Position numbers and translations under genes: made by a program
NCBI GenBank assembly: GCA_002320815.1
Contig: DCLA01000123.1
Span: 82,267 to 146,266 of the forward strand
Reading direction: 5' to 3'
DNA length: 64,000 bases
Origin: Myxococcales bacterium UBA1660
Lineage (GTDB): Bacteria > Myxococcota_A > Polyangia > Polyangiales > Houyiibacteriaceae
Shown: piece by piece, positions 53,795-62,196 of the stretch
How positions within the stretch are numbered: the stretch's first letter is position 1
Layout: the number at the start of each line of letters is the position of its first letter
Notes under the pieces: model-generated
What the model saw: only the letters and a program-made list of their open reading frames with translations
Database searches by the model: none
What the model was told of the DNA's origin: nothing

Positions 53795-54763
53795 CTACTT
53801 GAGCTTCTTGACCTCTTCGGTCATCGCCGGGACGGCGTCGAAGAGGTCGGCGACCAGGAAGTAGTCCGCCACCTGAGCGATGGGGGCCTCGCGGTCCTTG
53901 TTGATCGCCACGATGGTCTTGGAGCCCTTCATGCCGGCGAGGTGCTGGATGGCACCGCTGATGCCGACGGCGATGTAGAGCTTCGGCGCGACGACCTTGC
54001 CGGTCTGGCCGACCTGCAGATCGTTGGGCACGTAGCCCGCGTCGACGGCCGCGCGGGAGGCGCCCATCGCGGCGTTGAGGGCGTCGACGAGGGGCTCGAG
54101 CACGTTCTCGAAGTTCTCGGCGCTCTTGAGGGAGCGGCCGCCGGAGACGACCACGTCAGCCTCGGTGAGACCGGGGCGCTCGCTCTTGACGACCTCGAGG
54201 TTCACCACCTCGATGCGGCCGGCGGCGTCACCACCGTCGACCGCGCCGAAGGCCTCGACGGGGGACGCGCCACCGCTCTCGGCGGCGGGCTCGAACTCCG
54301 ACTGGCGCACGGTCACGACCTGGACCGGCGTGGTGATCTTCAGGGTGCCGAACACGTTGCCGGCGTACATCGGGCGGGTGTAGAGGATGTCGCCACCCTC
54401 GACCGCGACGCTGGAGATGTCCGAGGCGACCCCGGCGTCCAGCTTCGAGGCGACCCGCGGGAGCAGGTCCTTGCCGAAGGAGCTGGCGCAAGCGGTGACC
54501 ACGCCATAGCCGCCGGCCGCGGCGGCCACGGTGGGGGCGAAGGTCTCGCTGACGTAACCGCCACCGATCTCGGTGTGGAGCACCTTGCGGGCGCCGAAGC
54601 CGGTGAGGGCGCCGGCGGCGCTCTCGGCGCCGTCTCCGATGGAGAGGATGTCGAAGGCACCGCCGGTGCCCTCGGCGACCGCCTTGGCGAAGGAGATCGC
54701 GGATAGGGTGGCCTTCCGAGGCTGACCCTCGGAGACCTCTGCTACGACCAGAACGTCCGTCAT
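53795..54763 (-). CDS. etfA: Electron transfer flavoprotein alpha subunit
   Basis: 322 residues of normal length. The C-terminal FAD-binding domain is clear: VVVSGGRSLKSAENF, DAGYVPNDLQVGQTGKVVAP, YIAVGISGAIQHLAG and the final INKDREAPIAQVADYFLV. With the beta subunit it carries electrons from acyl-CoA and other dehydrogenases to ETF:quinone oxidoreductase. The gene starts 16 bases after etfB and is followed by a terminator, so etfBA is a two-gene operon. The CTG/AGG-free, neighbour-like codon use gives no sign of transfer. Confidence 0.95.
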   Translation of the reverse strand: MTDVLVVAEVSEGQPRKATLSAISFAKAVAEGTGGAFDILSIGDGAESAAGALTGFGARKVLHTEIGGGYVSETFAPTVAAAAGGYGVVTACASSFGKDLLPRVASKLDAGVASDISSVAVEGGDILYTRPMYAGNVFGTLKITTPVQVVTVRQSEFEPAAESGGASPVEAFGAVDGGDAAGRIEVVNLEVVKSERPGLTEADVVVSGGRSLKSAENFENVLEPLVDALNAAMGASRAAVDAGYVPNDLQVGQTGKVVAPKLYIAVGISGAIQHLAGMKGSKTIVAINKDREAPIAQVADYFLVADLFDAVPAMTEEVKKLK

Positions 54764-54779
54764 TGTTTCTTCGCCTTCC

Positions 54780-55619
54780 TCAGATGACCTTGGCGTCCGT
54801 GTGGAGCTTCTCCACCAGCTCGGCGACCGACTCCACGAAGGTGGTCTCGCCAGAGCGCGCAGGCGGCAGCTCGAACTTCACGTACTCGTTGACTCGCTTG
54901 GGCTCGACGCCGAGGTCCGCGAAGGACTTCTGGTCGATGGGCTTCTTCTTCGCCTGCATGATGTTCCGGATCGGCGTGTGGCGGGCGCCGTCGGACTCGG
55001 GGTAGGCGAAGTCCGCGGGGGTCACGCCGTTCTTCACCGACTCGGGCTGCAGGATGCGGTCGGAGCTGGTGAAGACCACCGGACCGGTCACCTTCACGGT
55101 CTGCTGACCGAAGTCGAGCTCGCGCTTCACGGTGAAGGTCTTGCCTTCGGCGTCGGTGGCGATGGACATCGCGTAGTTCACCAGGGGCCAACCGAGCATC
55201 TCGGCGACCTTGGTGCCCGCGACGTTGGAGTCGCCGTCGGCCGACTGCTTGCCGAGGAAGACGACGTCGACGTTCTCTTCCTTGGCGATGGCGGCGATGA
55301 CCTGAGCCACGACGTGCGAGTCGAGGTTCTCGTCTTCGGCCTCGATGTGGATGCCCCGCTCGGCGCCCATGGCCAGACCCTTGCGGATGATCTGACTGGC
55401 GTCGGCGGGCCCGATCGAGACGAGGACGATCTCACCGACGCGCTCCTTGTTCGAGCCGTTCTCGGTGAGCCGCAGGGCGGCCTCGAGACTCCACTCGTCG
55501 AAGGGGTTCATGGTGTATTCGAGACCATCGGCGGTGACCTGACTGCCATCGCCGCTGACCTTGACCTTGTTCGCGTTCTCGGGATCCGAGACGCGCTTGA
55601 CGGGGACGAGGATTTTCAC
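54780..55619 (-). CDS. etfB: Electron transfer flavoprotein beta subunit
   Basis: 279 residues starting at GTG 55619 (VKILVPVKRVSDPE), with GGAGG before it. The nucleotide-binding signature DSHVVAQVIAAIAKEENVD-like region (split here as HVVAQVIAAIAKEENVD) and FLGKQSADGDSNVAGTKVAE are typical, as is the C-terminal recognition loop after LPPARSG. It binds AMP and pairs with EtfA. A sigma-70-type promoter overlaps the end of the upstream TetR gene, about 100 bases before the start. The neighbouring regulator suggests control by fatty-acid or acyl-CoA status. Confidence 0.95.
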   Translation of the reverse strand: MKILVPVKRVSDPENANKVKVSGDGSQVTADGLEYTMNPFDEWSLEAALRLTENGSNKERVGEIVLVSIGPADASQIIRKGLAMGAERGIHIEAEDENLDSHVVAQVIAAIAKEENVDVVFLGKQSADGDSNVAGTKVAEMLGWPLVNYAMSIATDAEGKTFTVKRELDFGQQTVKVTGPVVFTSSDRILQPESVKNGVTPADFAYPESDGARHTPIRNIMQAKKKPIDQKSFADLGVEPKRVNEYVKFELPPARSGETTFVESVAELVEKLHTDAKVI

Positions 55620-55715
55620 CCTGTTTCCTCCATGCTGTGGGAACGACACACGGCATCCGACAGGGACGCCGTGGGGAAGCCTCGCGTCGCGAGCGCGCAG
55701 TACGCGGGCGTTCGC

Positions 55716-55744
55716 GATCTAGAGAGGTTGACGCGGCGAGTCAA
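55716..55744 (-). promoter_or_regulatory. Promoter TTGACT-N17-TAGATC of etfBA
   Basis: Minus strand: TTGACT (55744-55739), 17 bases, TAGATC (55721-55716). The -35 box overlaps the TetR stop codon. A perfect TTGAC/GTCAA inverted repeat with a seven-base gap (55728-55744) spans the -35 and spacer and could be an operator. Confidence 0.6.
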
Positions 55745-56382
55745 GACCCGCCCCCCGTGCGGGCCCGAAGCCCGTCGAGGAAGAGCTCGGTGAGCTGGAT
55801 GGCCGCCTTGCGCAGGGCGAGCGGATCGGGCGTCTGCTCGTCATCGGCGCCCAGCGCCCAGGTGAGCGCCAGTCCGTCCAGGGCACCCCAGAGGGCCCGG
55901 GCGGTGACCCGGGGGCTCACGTCCTGGCGGAACACCCCCGCTTTCTGGCCGCTGGCGATCATGCCCGCGATCACCTCGAGGTAGCGGGTGAAGAGGGGCG
56001 CCGCGTACTGCTTCAGGAGCCGCGACGACTGCCGGAGGTTCACGGTGATCACCTCGGCCAGGTCCCGCTGCTCCTCGAGGAGGCCCAGCTGGATGCCCAC
56101 CATCTTGCGGATCTTCTCCTCGATGGGCCGCTCGCTCGTCGCGATCTTCTGCAGGATCTGCAGGAGCTGCTCGATGCGGTCCTCGAAGATCGAGACCAGG
56201 ACGTCGTCCTTGTTCTCGAAGTAGAGGTAGATGGTGCCGTCGGCCACGCCGGCCGCCTTGGCGATCTCGCTGACCCGGGTGTCGTAGAACCCCTTCTCGG
56301 CGAAGACCGAGATGGCCGCCTGGAGGATGCGCTCGCGCTTCTCCGCGGACGCTCCCTTCTTCTTGCGCGCCGTGGCGCTCAA
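55741..56382 (-). CDS. TetR-family regulator (FadR/PsrA-like context)
   Basis: 213 residues from TTG 56382. The N-terminal helix-turn-helix is standard (ILQAAISVFAEKGFYDTRVSE, here in parts; IAKAAGVADGTIYLYFENKDD). The ligand domain (EQRDLAEVITVNLRQSSRLL, ALWGALDGLALTWALG) is of the length and style seen in acyl-CoA-responsive TetR regulators. It lies immediately upstream of etfBA on the same strand, so control of beta-oxidation electron flow is plausible. A near-perfect palindrome 20 bases before its start fits autoregulation. Neither ligand nor regulon can be proved here. Confidence 0.82.
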   Translation of the reverse strand: MSATARKKKGASAEKRERILQAAISVFAEKGFYDTRVSEIAKAAGVADGTIYLYFENKDDVLVSIFEDRIEQLLQILQKIATSERPIEEKIRKMVGIQLGLLEEQRDLAEVITVNLRQSSRLLKQYAAPLFTRYLEVIAGMIASGQKAGVFRQDVSPRVTARALWGALDGLALTWALGADDEQTPDPLALRKAAIQLTELFLDGLRARTGGGS

Positions 56383-56402
56383 CGGAGCCCTCGGCGTGCG
56401 GG

Positions 56403-56416
56403 TGAACGGCCATTCA
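56403..56416 (-). promoter_or_regulatory. Probable TetR operator TGAACGGCCATTCA
   Basis: A 14-base palindrome matching at 12 positions (TGAA-GGCC-TTCA core) located 20 bases upstream of the TetR start. Its style resembles operators of fatty-acid TetR regulators. Confidence 0.5.
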
Positions 56417-56451
56417 TCGGGCGGGGAGCTAGCACGACCTCCCGGCCCGGG

Positions 56452-58626
56452 TCAACGTCCCGCTTCCCGTCGCCGTAGACTCGGGAACCCCAGTCCGGGG
56501 TCCTCGCGGCCGATGGTGTAGGCCGGGCTCGCCGACCGGAGCGCCTCGATCACCTCGCCGGCCGGGGCGGGCGGCTCCAGGGTTCCGTCCCGGGCGAGCC
56601 GGCGGGCGGCGCGGCGGGCGTCGCCGGTGGCCCAGCGGAGACTCCGCGCCATCGCGGTGAGGTCGACGCGCGCCCGCGCGATGGCGCGTTCGACCCGGGC
56701 CGGGCTCTCCGCCAGGGCGTCTTCCGGGACATCGAAGGCCAGGTGGGCCCAGGCGAGGCCCTCCGCGGCGTCGCCCCCCGCGTCGACGACCCGGAGCCCC
56801 TCGGCCCGCGCGGCCCGGGCCAAGGCCGCGGCGAAGGCCCGGGCCGCGGTGGACGCGCCGCGGGCGTCGCTCGGCACGGCGAGGGCCACGGCGACGCGGG
56901 GCTCGCTCCCCTCGTGGCTCTCGGCCCGGAAGGGGAACTCCGCCAGGGTCCGGGTCACCGGTTCGGCGGCCTCGCCCGCGGGCAGCCCTCCGAGCACCGG
57001 GCCGATGACCTCGGCGGCGCGCCCCGGGTCGAGGTCCCCCACGAGCGCCACCTCGACCCGCCGACCCACCCGCGCGGTCCTCAGGAAATCCTCGAGCTCG
57101 ACCACCGCCGCGGCTCCGGAGTCGCTCCCCTCGGGCGCGACGAGCCCGGGCGCCGCCGGCTGGATGATGCGGGCGACCCAGGTGCGCTGGGGCCGTCGTC
57201 GGGCCAGCGCGCGCACCCGCTGTCGGGCGCGGCCCACCGTGCCGGGGCCGGGCTCGGCCAAGGCGCACTCGACGACCTCGGCCAGCTCCGTGGGCCGGTT
57301 CGGATCCGCCTCGGCCACCAGGCCCCAGCCCGTGGGCTCGACGAAAGGCCGCACCGGGACGTCACAGGTCGCGGCCAGCGCCCGGGCGGCGATGGCCGCG
57401 CGACCATGGGCGCTCGCCGGGGACTCGCTGGGCCCGCCCGTGAACCGCACCACGAGCCCCAGGGGCCCGGGCGTGCGCCGCGCACGGATGCGGGCGCCGT
57501 TGGCGAGCACCAGGTCGGCGGCCTCGCCGCTGATGTCCCCCTGGTGACTCGGCTCGGCGGCGGCCAGGGCGCGCTCGAAGACCGCGCGAGTGCTGGCCTC
57601 GCAGGCCTCGATCTCGGGGAGCCCGCGGCCCTCGGCACACGCCGCCCCCAGACCCAGGGCGCGCCCTTCGCCGGAGCCCGCGCCGAGCCACCGGCTGACG
57701 ATGGCCGCGGTGGGGTCGCTCGGGCGGGCCGTCCCTTCGCGATGCACCAGCCGGAGCTGGGCCGCGAGCCGGTGAGCGGTGTCCTCGAGGGCGCTGCGCC
57801 GGGCGGGCACCAGGACCACCGTCCCACCGCGGAGCGGGAAGAGTCGCGATCCCTCGAAGCGCGCCGCGACCAGCGCCGCGCTGGCCGGGTCGTCGAAGAC
57901 CGCGGCCAATCGGCGTGCGTGGGCGGTGGCGGTCTCGAAGGCCGCGTGGGTCCCCGGCGCGATCGGGTCCCGGGGACCGCGGGGGCCCGCGGCGTGGGAC
58001 CACGTGGCCGTCGCGCCGGCCACGCGGTCGGTGGTGTCCTCGGGTAGGTCGCCCTCGAGGATCAGCAGGGCCCGCTCCACGCCGTAGTGGGCGGCGAGGA
58101 AACCCTGGATGGCCTCGAGGGTCAGGCGCTCGTCGTCCTCGGCGGTACCCAGCGGGTCGACCGCGGAGTCCCCCAAGGCGGCGCTCACGGCGAGGACCTC
58201 GGCGCGGCGAGCGGGATCGGTCGCCGCCCGACGGCGGGCGTCGACCAAGCGGGCCCGGAGCGCGGCGTGCCGTTCGGCGTCCACCAGCCTCGTCGCGAGC
58301 GCCGCCCCCAGGGGCTCCAGGCAGCGCTCGAGCTCGTCCCGTTCGCAGCGGGCTTCGAAGAGGGTCGCGTCGGGGGTGGCCATCCCGCCCCCGGCGACCC
58401 AGCCCGCGAGGGTGGCCAACGCGGGCGGCGCGCCGTCGCGGCTCCCCGCATCGAGCCACAGGGACGCGCGCACCAGGCCCTGGGTCGCCCGCGGCCGAAG
58501 CGCGACCTGGAGCCGGCCCACCTCGGCCACCGCGGGCTGGGGCTGGGGCGCGGGCGGCGCGGGTCCCCGGCGGGGCCCGCACCCGAGAGTGATCAGGAGC
58601 ACCGCGGTCAGTCCGAGTCGCGTCAC
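56452..58626 (-). CDS. M16-peptidase-like lipoprotein lacking the zinc motif
   Basis: 724 residues. The signal peptide ends LITLGC (Cys16). Two M16-type halves are visible: VRASLWLDAGSRDGAPPALAT and, later, VVRFTGGPSESPASAH, each followed by the helical and sheet pattern of M16 (for example FLAAHYGVERALLILEGDL and RVEVALVGDLDPGRAAEVIG). In active enzymes the first stretch continues into HxxEH; here that region reads LATLAGWVAGGG and no HxxEH occurs anywhere. It is therefore probably a non-catalytic partner or chaperone-like protein. GTG 58626 overlaps the plsY stop. Confidence 0.75.
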   Translation of the reverse strand: MTRLGLTAVLLITLGCGPRRGPAPPAPQPQPAVAEVGRLQVALRPRATQGLVRASLWLDAGSRDGAPPALATLAGWVAGGGMATPDATLFEARCERDELERCLEPLGAALATRLVDAERHAALRARLVDARRRAATDPARRAEVLAVSAALGDSAVDPLGTAEDDERLTLEAIQGFLAAHYGVERALLILEGDLPEDTTDRVAGATATWSHAAGPRGPRDPIAPGTHAAFETATAHARRLAAVFDDPASAALVAARFEGSRLFPLRGGTVVLVPARRSALEDTAHRLAAQLRLVHREGTARPSDPTAAIVSRWLGAGSGEGRALGLGAACAEGRGLPEIEACEASTRAVFERALAAAEPSHQGDISGEAADLVLANGARIRARRTPGPLGLVVRFTGGPSESPASAHGRAAIAARALAATCDVPVRPFVEPTGWGLVAEADPNRPTELAEVVECALAEPGPGTVGRARQRVRALARRRPQRTWVARIIQPAAPGLVAPEGSDSGAAAVVELEDFLRTARVGRRVEVALVGDLDPGRAAEVIGPVLGGLPAGEAAEPVTRTLAEFPFRAESHEGSEPRVAVALAVPSDARGASTAARAFAAALARAARAEGLRVVDAGGDAAEGLAWAHLAFDVPEDALAESPARVERAIARARVDLTAMARSLRWATGDARRAARRLARDGTLEPPAPAGEVIEALRSASPAYTIGREDPGLGFPSLRRREAGR

Positions 58627-59219
58627 GGGGCGTCCAGCTCCTCGCCCTGGCGCAGGCGCGAGAGGTTCTCGCGGTGGCGCCAGATCACCAGGAGCACGAT
58701 GGTCGCGACCGCCGCCGTCGGCGGCGTGAATCGGTCGAGGGCGGCGGTGGTCCCCAGGGCGACCAGCACCCCGACGAGCGACCCGACGCTGGTTTTCCCG
58801 GTGAGCTTCCGCAGCAGGAAGAACGCCGTCGCTCCGGCGACGAGGCCGATCGGCTGCAGCACCCCCACCACGCCCGCGGCGGTGGCCACGCCCTTGCCAC
58901 CCCGGAGGCCATGCCAGATCGGGTAGCAGTGCCCGACCACGGCGGCGACGGCGGCCCCGGCGGTCCAGGGATCCAATCGGCCCAGGAGCGCGACCGCGGC
59001 GCCGACGGGGAGGGCGCCCTTGGCGGCGTCGAGGAAGAGCACCAGCCGCGCCATCCGGCCACCGAGGGCTCGGCCCACGTTGGTCGCCCCGACGTTCCCG
59101 CTGCCGATGCCGCGCAGGTCCACGCCGCGATGGCGCGCGACCACCAGTCCGAAACAGACGGATCCCATCAAGTACGCGACGACGACGATGCCGGGCACGA
59201 GCCACACCCGCGCGAGCAT
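58623..59219 (-). CDS. plsY: Glycerol-3-phosphate acyltransferase PlsY
   Basis: 198 residues, about five membrane helices. The conserved loops are present: GSGNVGATNVGRALG, CYPIWHGLRGGKGVATAAG, and a cytoplasmic charged end (WRHRENLSRLRQGEEL). It moves an acyl group from acyl-phosphate to glycerol 3-phosphate at the inner membrane, the first step of phospholipid synthesis. The gene is overlapped by the M16-like lipoprotein gene (GTGA), which ties that protein to envelope biogenesis by position only. Confidence 0.95.
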   Translation of the reverse strand: MLARVWLVPGIVVVAYLMGSVCFGLVVARHRGVDLRGIGSGNVGATNVGRALGGRMARLVLFLDAAKGALPVGAAVALLGRLDPWTAGAAVAAVVGHCYPIWHGLRGGKGVATAAGVVGVLQPIGLVAGATAFFLLRKLTGKTSVGSLVGVLVALGTTAALDRFTPPTAAVATIVLLVIWRHRENLSRLRQGEELDAP

Positions 59220-59280
59220 GTCGCGCGCCCCCCGGGCGGGGCAAACCGGCTGCTCCCGCGGACACCCCGCGGGCCGGGCG

Positions 59281-60687
59281 CTACTCCGCCGCCTCGGCGA
59301 CCCGGGGCCGACCCGGGCGATGCTTCACCACCGCCCGGACACCCTTCGCCGGGCGCAAGGTCACCGAGGGAGCGAGGTCCAGGGGCTGGTCCGGGAGGAG
59401 CTCGAAATGATGCCGCTGCATCACGATGGCGAGGATCAGGATCGCCTCCATCATCGCGAAGTGGTTGCCGATGCAGACCCGCGGCCCGCCGCCGAAGGGG
59501 AAGTAGGCGTACTTGGGGAGCTGCTTGGCCCGGCCCTTCTCGAAGCGGTCCGGGTCGAAGGCCTCGGGGTCCGGGAAGAAGCGCGGATCCCGATGCACGA
59601 CCCACTGGGAGGTCAGGATCTGGCTCCCGGCCGGGATGGTGAACCCGCGGAGCTCGATGGGCTCGCGGCTCTCGCGGCCGGTGGTCCAGGCCGGCGGGTA
59701 GAGGCGCATCGCCTCCTCGAGCACCTGCCGGGTGTAGGGGAGGGCCCGGGTGTCGTCGGCCGTCGGCAAGCGCCCGCCGAGCACGGAGTCCAGCTCGGCC
59801 TTCAGGCGCTGCTCGACCTCGGGGTACTTCCCCAGGAGCATCAGCGTGTACCCCAGGGTGAGCGCGGTCGTCTCGTGCCCGGCCAGGAAGAGGGTGATCG
59901 CCTCGTCCCGGAGCTGCTGATCGGTCATCGCCGACCCGTCGTCGTCGACGGCGGCCAGCAGGGTCCCCAGGAGGTCGTCGTGCTTCGCCCCGGAGCGCCG
60001 GCGCTCGGCGATGATGTCGTAGAGCACGGCGTCGATGCGCTTCACCGCGACCGAGAGCTCTCGGTTGCGCGGGGTCGGGACCCACTCGGGGACCTCCAGG
60101 ATGGCCTCGAGGCTGTTCGCGTAGAAGCCGTTGACCACCTCCATGGCCTCGGAGACCACGCGGACCTCTTCGGCGCCGATGCCCGCCCCGAAGAGCACCG
60201 CGGCGACCACCTCCATGGTCACCCGGGACATCTCGGCGTGGAGGTCGATGACGCTGCCTTCCGCCCAGTGGACGCCCCGGTCGGTGACCGCGCTCATCGT
60301 CTCGGCGTACGACTGGATGCGCCGGGGGGTGAACGCCTGGGCCATCAGCTTCCGCTGTCGCTTCCACAGCTCGCCCTCGCTGGTCAGTAGGCCGAGCCCC
60401 AGGGTCCGCTGGAGGATGTGGATGTAGGCGTCCCGGTTCATCACCTTGGCGTGCTTCACCAGGACCTTCTCGATGTCGTCCGGATGGCTGACCACGAACC
60501 ACTTCCGGCCCAGCATCTCCGCCTCGACGATGTCGCCGTACTCGTCGCGCAGGGTGCGCAGCCAGCGAAGCGGGTTCCGCGCGTAGCTCGCCGTCGACCG
60601 CAGCCCGAAGCGGCCCCGGGCGCCGGGCGCCTTCACCCGAAGGGCCTCGCGACCGAACGCGCGCTCCACCAACGCCTTCACCTTCAT
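59281..60687 (-). CDS. Cytochrome P450
   Basis: 468 residues, soluble type but as long as CYP110/CYP102-like and fatty-acid-type P450s. The I-helix shows FLAGHETTALTLGY (acid-alcohol pair HETT), the K-helix EEAMRLYPP (ExxR), and the haem loop YFPFGGGPRVCIGNHFA with Cys405. It needs electrons from a ferredoxin or reductase, none of which is encoded nearby. Its start overlaps the stop of a TetR gene (ATGA), so the regulator and the enzyme form one operon. The substrate is unknown; inducible oxidation of a hydrophobic compound is the usual theme. Confidence 0.93.
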   Translation of the reverse strand: MKVKALVERAFGREALRVKAPGARGRFGLRSTASYARNPLRWLRTLRDEYGDIVEAEMLGRKWFVVSHPDDIEKVLVKHAKVMNRDAYIHILQRTLGLGLLTSEGELWKRQRKLMAQAFTPRRIQSYAETMSAVTDRGVHWAEGSVIDLHAEMSRVTMEVVAAVLFGAGIGAEEVRVVSEAMEVVNGFYANSLEAILEVPEWVPTPRNRELSVAVKRIDAVLYDIIAERRRSGAKHDDLLGTLLAAVDDDGSAMTDQQLRDEAITLFLAGHETTALTLGYTLMLLGKYPEVEQRLKAELDSVLGGRLPTADDTRALPYTRQVLEEAMRLYPPAWTTGRESREPIELRGFTIPAGSQILTSQWVVHRDPRFFPDPEAFDPDRFEKGRAKQLPKYAYFPFGGGPRVCIGNHFAMMEAILILAIVMQRHHFELLPDQPLDLAPSVTLRPAKGVRAVVKHRPGRPRVAEAAE

Positions 60688-61307
60688 GCGTCCACTCCTC
60701 CGAGTCGGCGGAACATGCCGATCATCAACTTCGCCGTCGGGTCCACGTCGGCCTCGCCGAAGTCGTCCCAGCGCTTGGCCAGCCAGCGATCCCCGGCGTC
60801 CATCACCGCGATGGCGGCCTCCACCAGGAGGTCGTCCGGCGCATCGGCCCGGATGGCGCCCACCTTCCGACCCTGGACGAAGAGGGCGCGGGTCCAGGCG
60901 ACCATCAGCTCCTGCTGCTGCAGGAGCGCGGGGTGGCCCTCGAGCCGCGCCCGGGCCCGGCTGATCGAGAGACAGAGCGAGGCGTTCAGCGGGTCCCGGA
61001 GCATGAAGCGCAGGCTGCGGGCGTAGAGCGCCTCGCACGCGTCCCAAAACGCCCGCGGACAATCGGCCTCGAAGGGCTCGCCGACCTCGGCCATCCAGCG
61101 CGCGGTGGCCACGTCGAGGACCGTCCGGAAGAGGTCGTCCTTGTCCGCGAAGTAGTAGTACATCGCGCCCTTGCTCACCCCGGCCCGCTTGATGATGCGG
61201 TTGAAGCTCGCGGCGCCGAAGCCGTGGTCGGCGAACTCGGAAGCAGCGGCCGCCAGGATGGCGTTCTGCTTGTCTTCTTCGAGGTTCTGGAAGCGGGGCA
61301 GGGGCAT
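60684..61307 (-). CDS. TetR-family regulator of the P450 operon
   Basis: 207 residues. The helix-turn-helix reads ILAAAASEFADHGFGAASFN, then RIIKRAGVSKGAMYYYFADKDDL. The ligand domain is all helical (RAFWDACEALYARSLRFML, ALLQQQELMVAWTRALF). The stop overlaps the P450 start by four bases. Two palindromes lie directly upstream (61319-61334 and 61355-61371), the first just 12 bases from the start codon, so it most likely represses its own operon and releases on binding the P450 substrate or a related compound. Confidence 0.87.
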   Translation of the reverse strand: MPLPRFQNLEEDKQNAILAAAASEFADHGFGAASFNRIIKRAGVSKGAMYYYFADKDDLFRTVLDVATARWMAEVGEPFEADCPRAFWDACEALYARSLRFMLRDPLNASLCLSISRARARLEGHPALLQQQELMVAWTRALFVQGRKVGAIRADAPDDLLVEAAIAVMDAGDRWLAKRWDDFGEADVDPTAKLMIGMFRRLGGVDA

Positions 61308-61318
61308 GGCCGCTCATA

Positions 61319-61334
61319 CCGACCATTCGGTCGG
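61319..61334 (-). promoter_or_regulatory. Probable TetR operator, CCGACC-N4-GGTCGG
   Basis: A perfect 6-bp inverted repeat with four bases between, 12 bases upstream of the TetR start codon. Confidence 0.5.
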
Positions 61335-61354
61335 ACCGGACGGTTCGACCGGGT

Positions 61355-61371
61355 GGTCTAAAGCCTAGACC
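61355..61371 (-). promoter_or_regulatory. Second palindrome upstream of the TetR-P450 operon, GGTCTA-N5-TAGACC
   Basis: A perfect 6-bp inverted repeat with a five-base gap, 36 bases upstream of the first palindrome. It may be a second operator site or contain the -10 region (TCTAGGCT on the minus strand). Confidence 0.45.
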
Positions 61372-61394
61372 GCGAGTCCCGGGCCCCGCAAACG

Positions 61395-61425
61395 AAAAAC
61401 GGCCCCGCCCGAAGGGGCGGAGCCG
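61395..61425 (-). terminator. Rho-independent terminator of the sigma-factor gene
   Basis: Minus strand: an 11-bp stem (one G-U pair; 61400-61410 with 61415-61425) with a four-base loop, followed by TTTTT (61399-61395). It lies 24 bases past the sigma gene stop. Confidence 0.85.
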
Positions 61426-61448
61426 CGGAAGCGTGAGGAGACGGGAGT

Positions 61449-62081
61449 TCAGGCGGCGAGGGAGGCGACGGCCTCCTCGAGGCGGCAGCGGATCTTGTGC
61501 TTCTTGGAGTAGACGGTCTTCACCGAGACATCCATGACCTCGGCGACCTCCTCGGGGCTGAGACCCTCGACGAAGTAGAGCTTCACGAAGGTCCGGTCCT
61601 TCTTCGAGAAGGACTCCAGGGCCTGGTTCAAGAGCTCCCAGCGCTCCTTGTCGGCCATGGCGGCGTAGGGGTCGCCGTCGTCGCAGCTCAGGTCGTGGGC
61701 GGCGTCGATCTCGGTGGTCTGCGGGCGCCGGGAGAGCGAGCGGAGGTGGTCCCAGGCGGCGTTGGTGGCGAGCAGGCCGATCCAGCTGCCGAGCTTGTTG
61801 CCGCGGGCGGGGTCGAACTGGCGGAGCTTCCGCATGTCGCGGGCGGTGAGGTTCAGGAGGAACTGGGCGTAGATCTCCTGGACGTCGTCCTCGCCGACCA
61901 CCCGGCGGAAGCGCCCGGTGACCTTGTGGATGCAGCGGTACACGAGGCGGTCGAAGCGGCGGTGGAACTCGCGCCAGGCGCGGGCGTCGCGCAGGAGCAT
62001 GCGACCGCGGAGCTCTTCGTCGGTGAAGTCTTCGGGGGCCAGCTTGTCGGAGTTCGGGGCGGTCTTCGTCACGTCGGTCAT
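61449..62081 (-). CDS. ECF-like sigma-70-family factor
   Basis: 210 residues. The sigma-2 region spans REFHRRFDRLVYRCIHKV, VVGEDDVQEIYAQFLLNL and LGSWIGLLATNAAWDHLRSL; sigma-4 spans ESFSKKDRTFVKLYFVEGLS, then PEEVAEVMDVSVKTVYSKKHKI. The HTH end and length fit an ECF sigma. No anti-sigma gene follows; the gene is monocistronic with its own terminator. The upstream region contains a GTGTAA-N17-CGTT element identical in layout to the promoters of the other ECF operon, and a cluster of GTTAC palindromes. Confidence 0.85.
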   Translation of the reverse strand: MTDVTKTAPNSDKLAPEDFTDEELRGRMLLRDARAWREFHRRFDRLVYRCIHKVTGRFRRVVGEDDVQEIYAQFLLNLTARDMRKLRQFDPARGNKLGSWIGLLATNAAWDHLRSLSRRPQTTEIDAAHDLSCDDGDPYAAMADKERWELLNQALESFSKKDRTFVKLYFVEGLSPEEVAEVMDVSVKTVYSKKHKIRCRLEEAVASLAA

Positions 62082-62168
62082 CGCTTCCTCTTTCGGCGGC
62101 TCGTTGCCGCGGTGCCGACCCCTAATGCAGCCCCCGTGCCAGGTCGTCGTGCAACGAAATCATTGAGG

Positions 62169-62196
62169 AAACGTCATATGGCACCGGGTGTTACAC
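62169..62196 (-). promoter_or_regulatory. ECF-type promoter, GTGTAAC-N15-ACGTTT
   Basis: Minus strand: GTGTAAC (62196-62190), 15 bases, ACGTTT (62174-62169). The core GTGTAA-N17-CGTT is the same as at 9349-9376 and 9420-9447. The leader to the sigma start at 62081 is about 80 bases, with AAGAGGAAG as ribosome-binding site. Confidence 0.55.
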
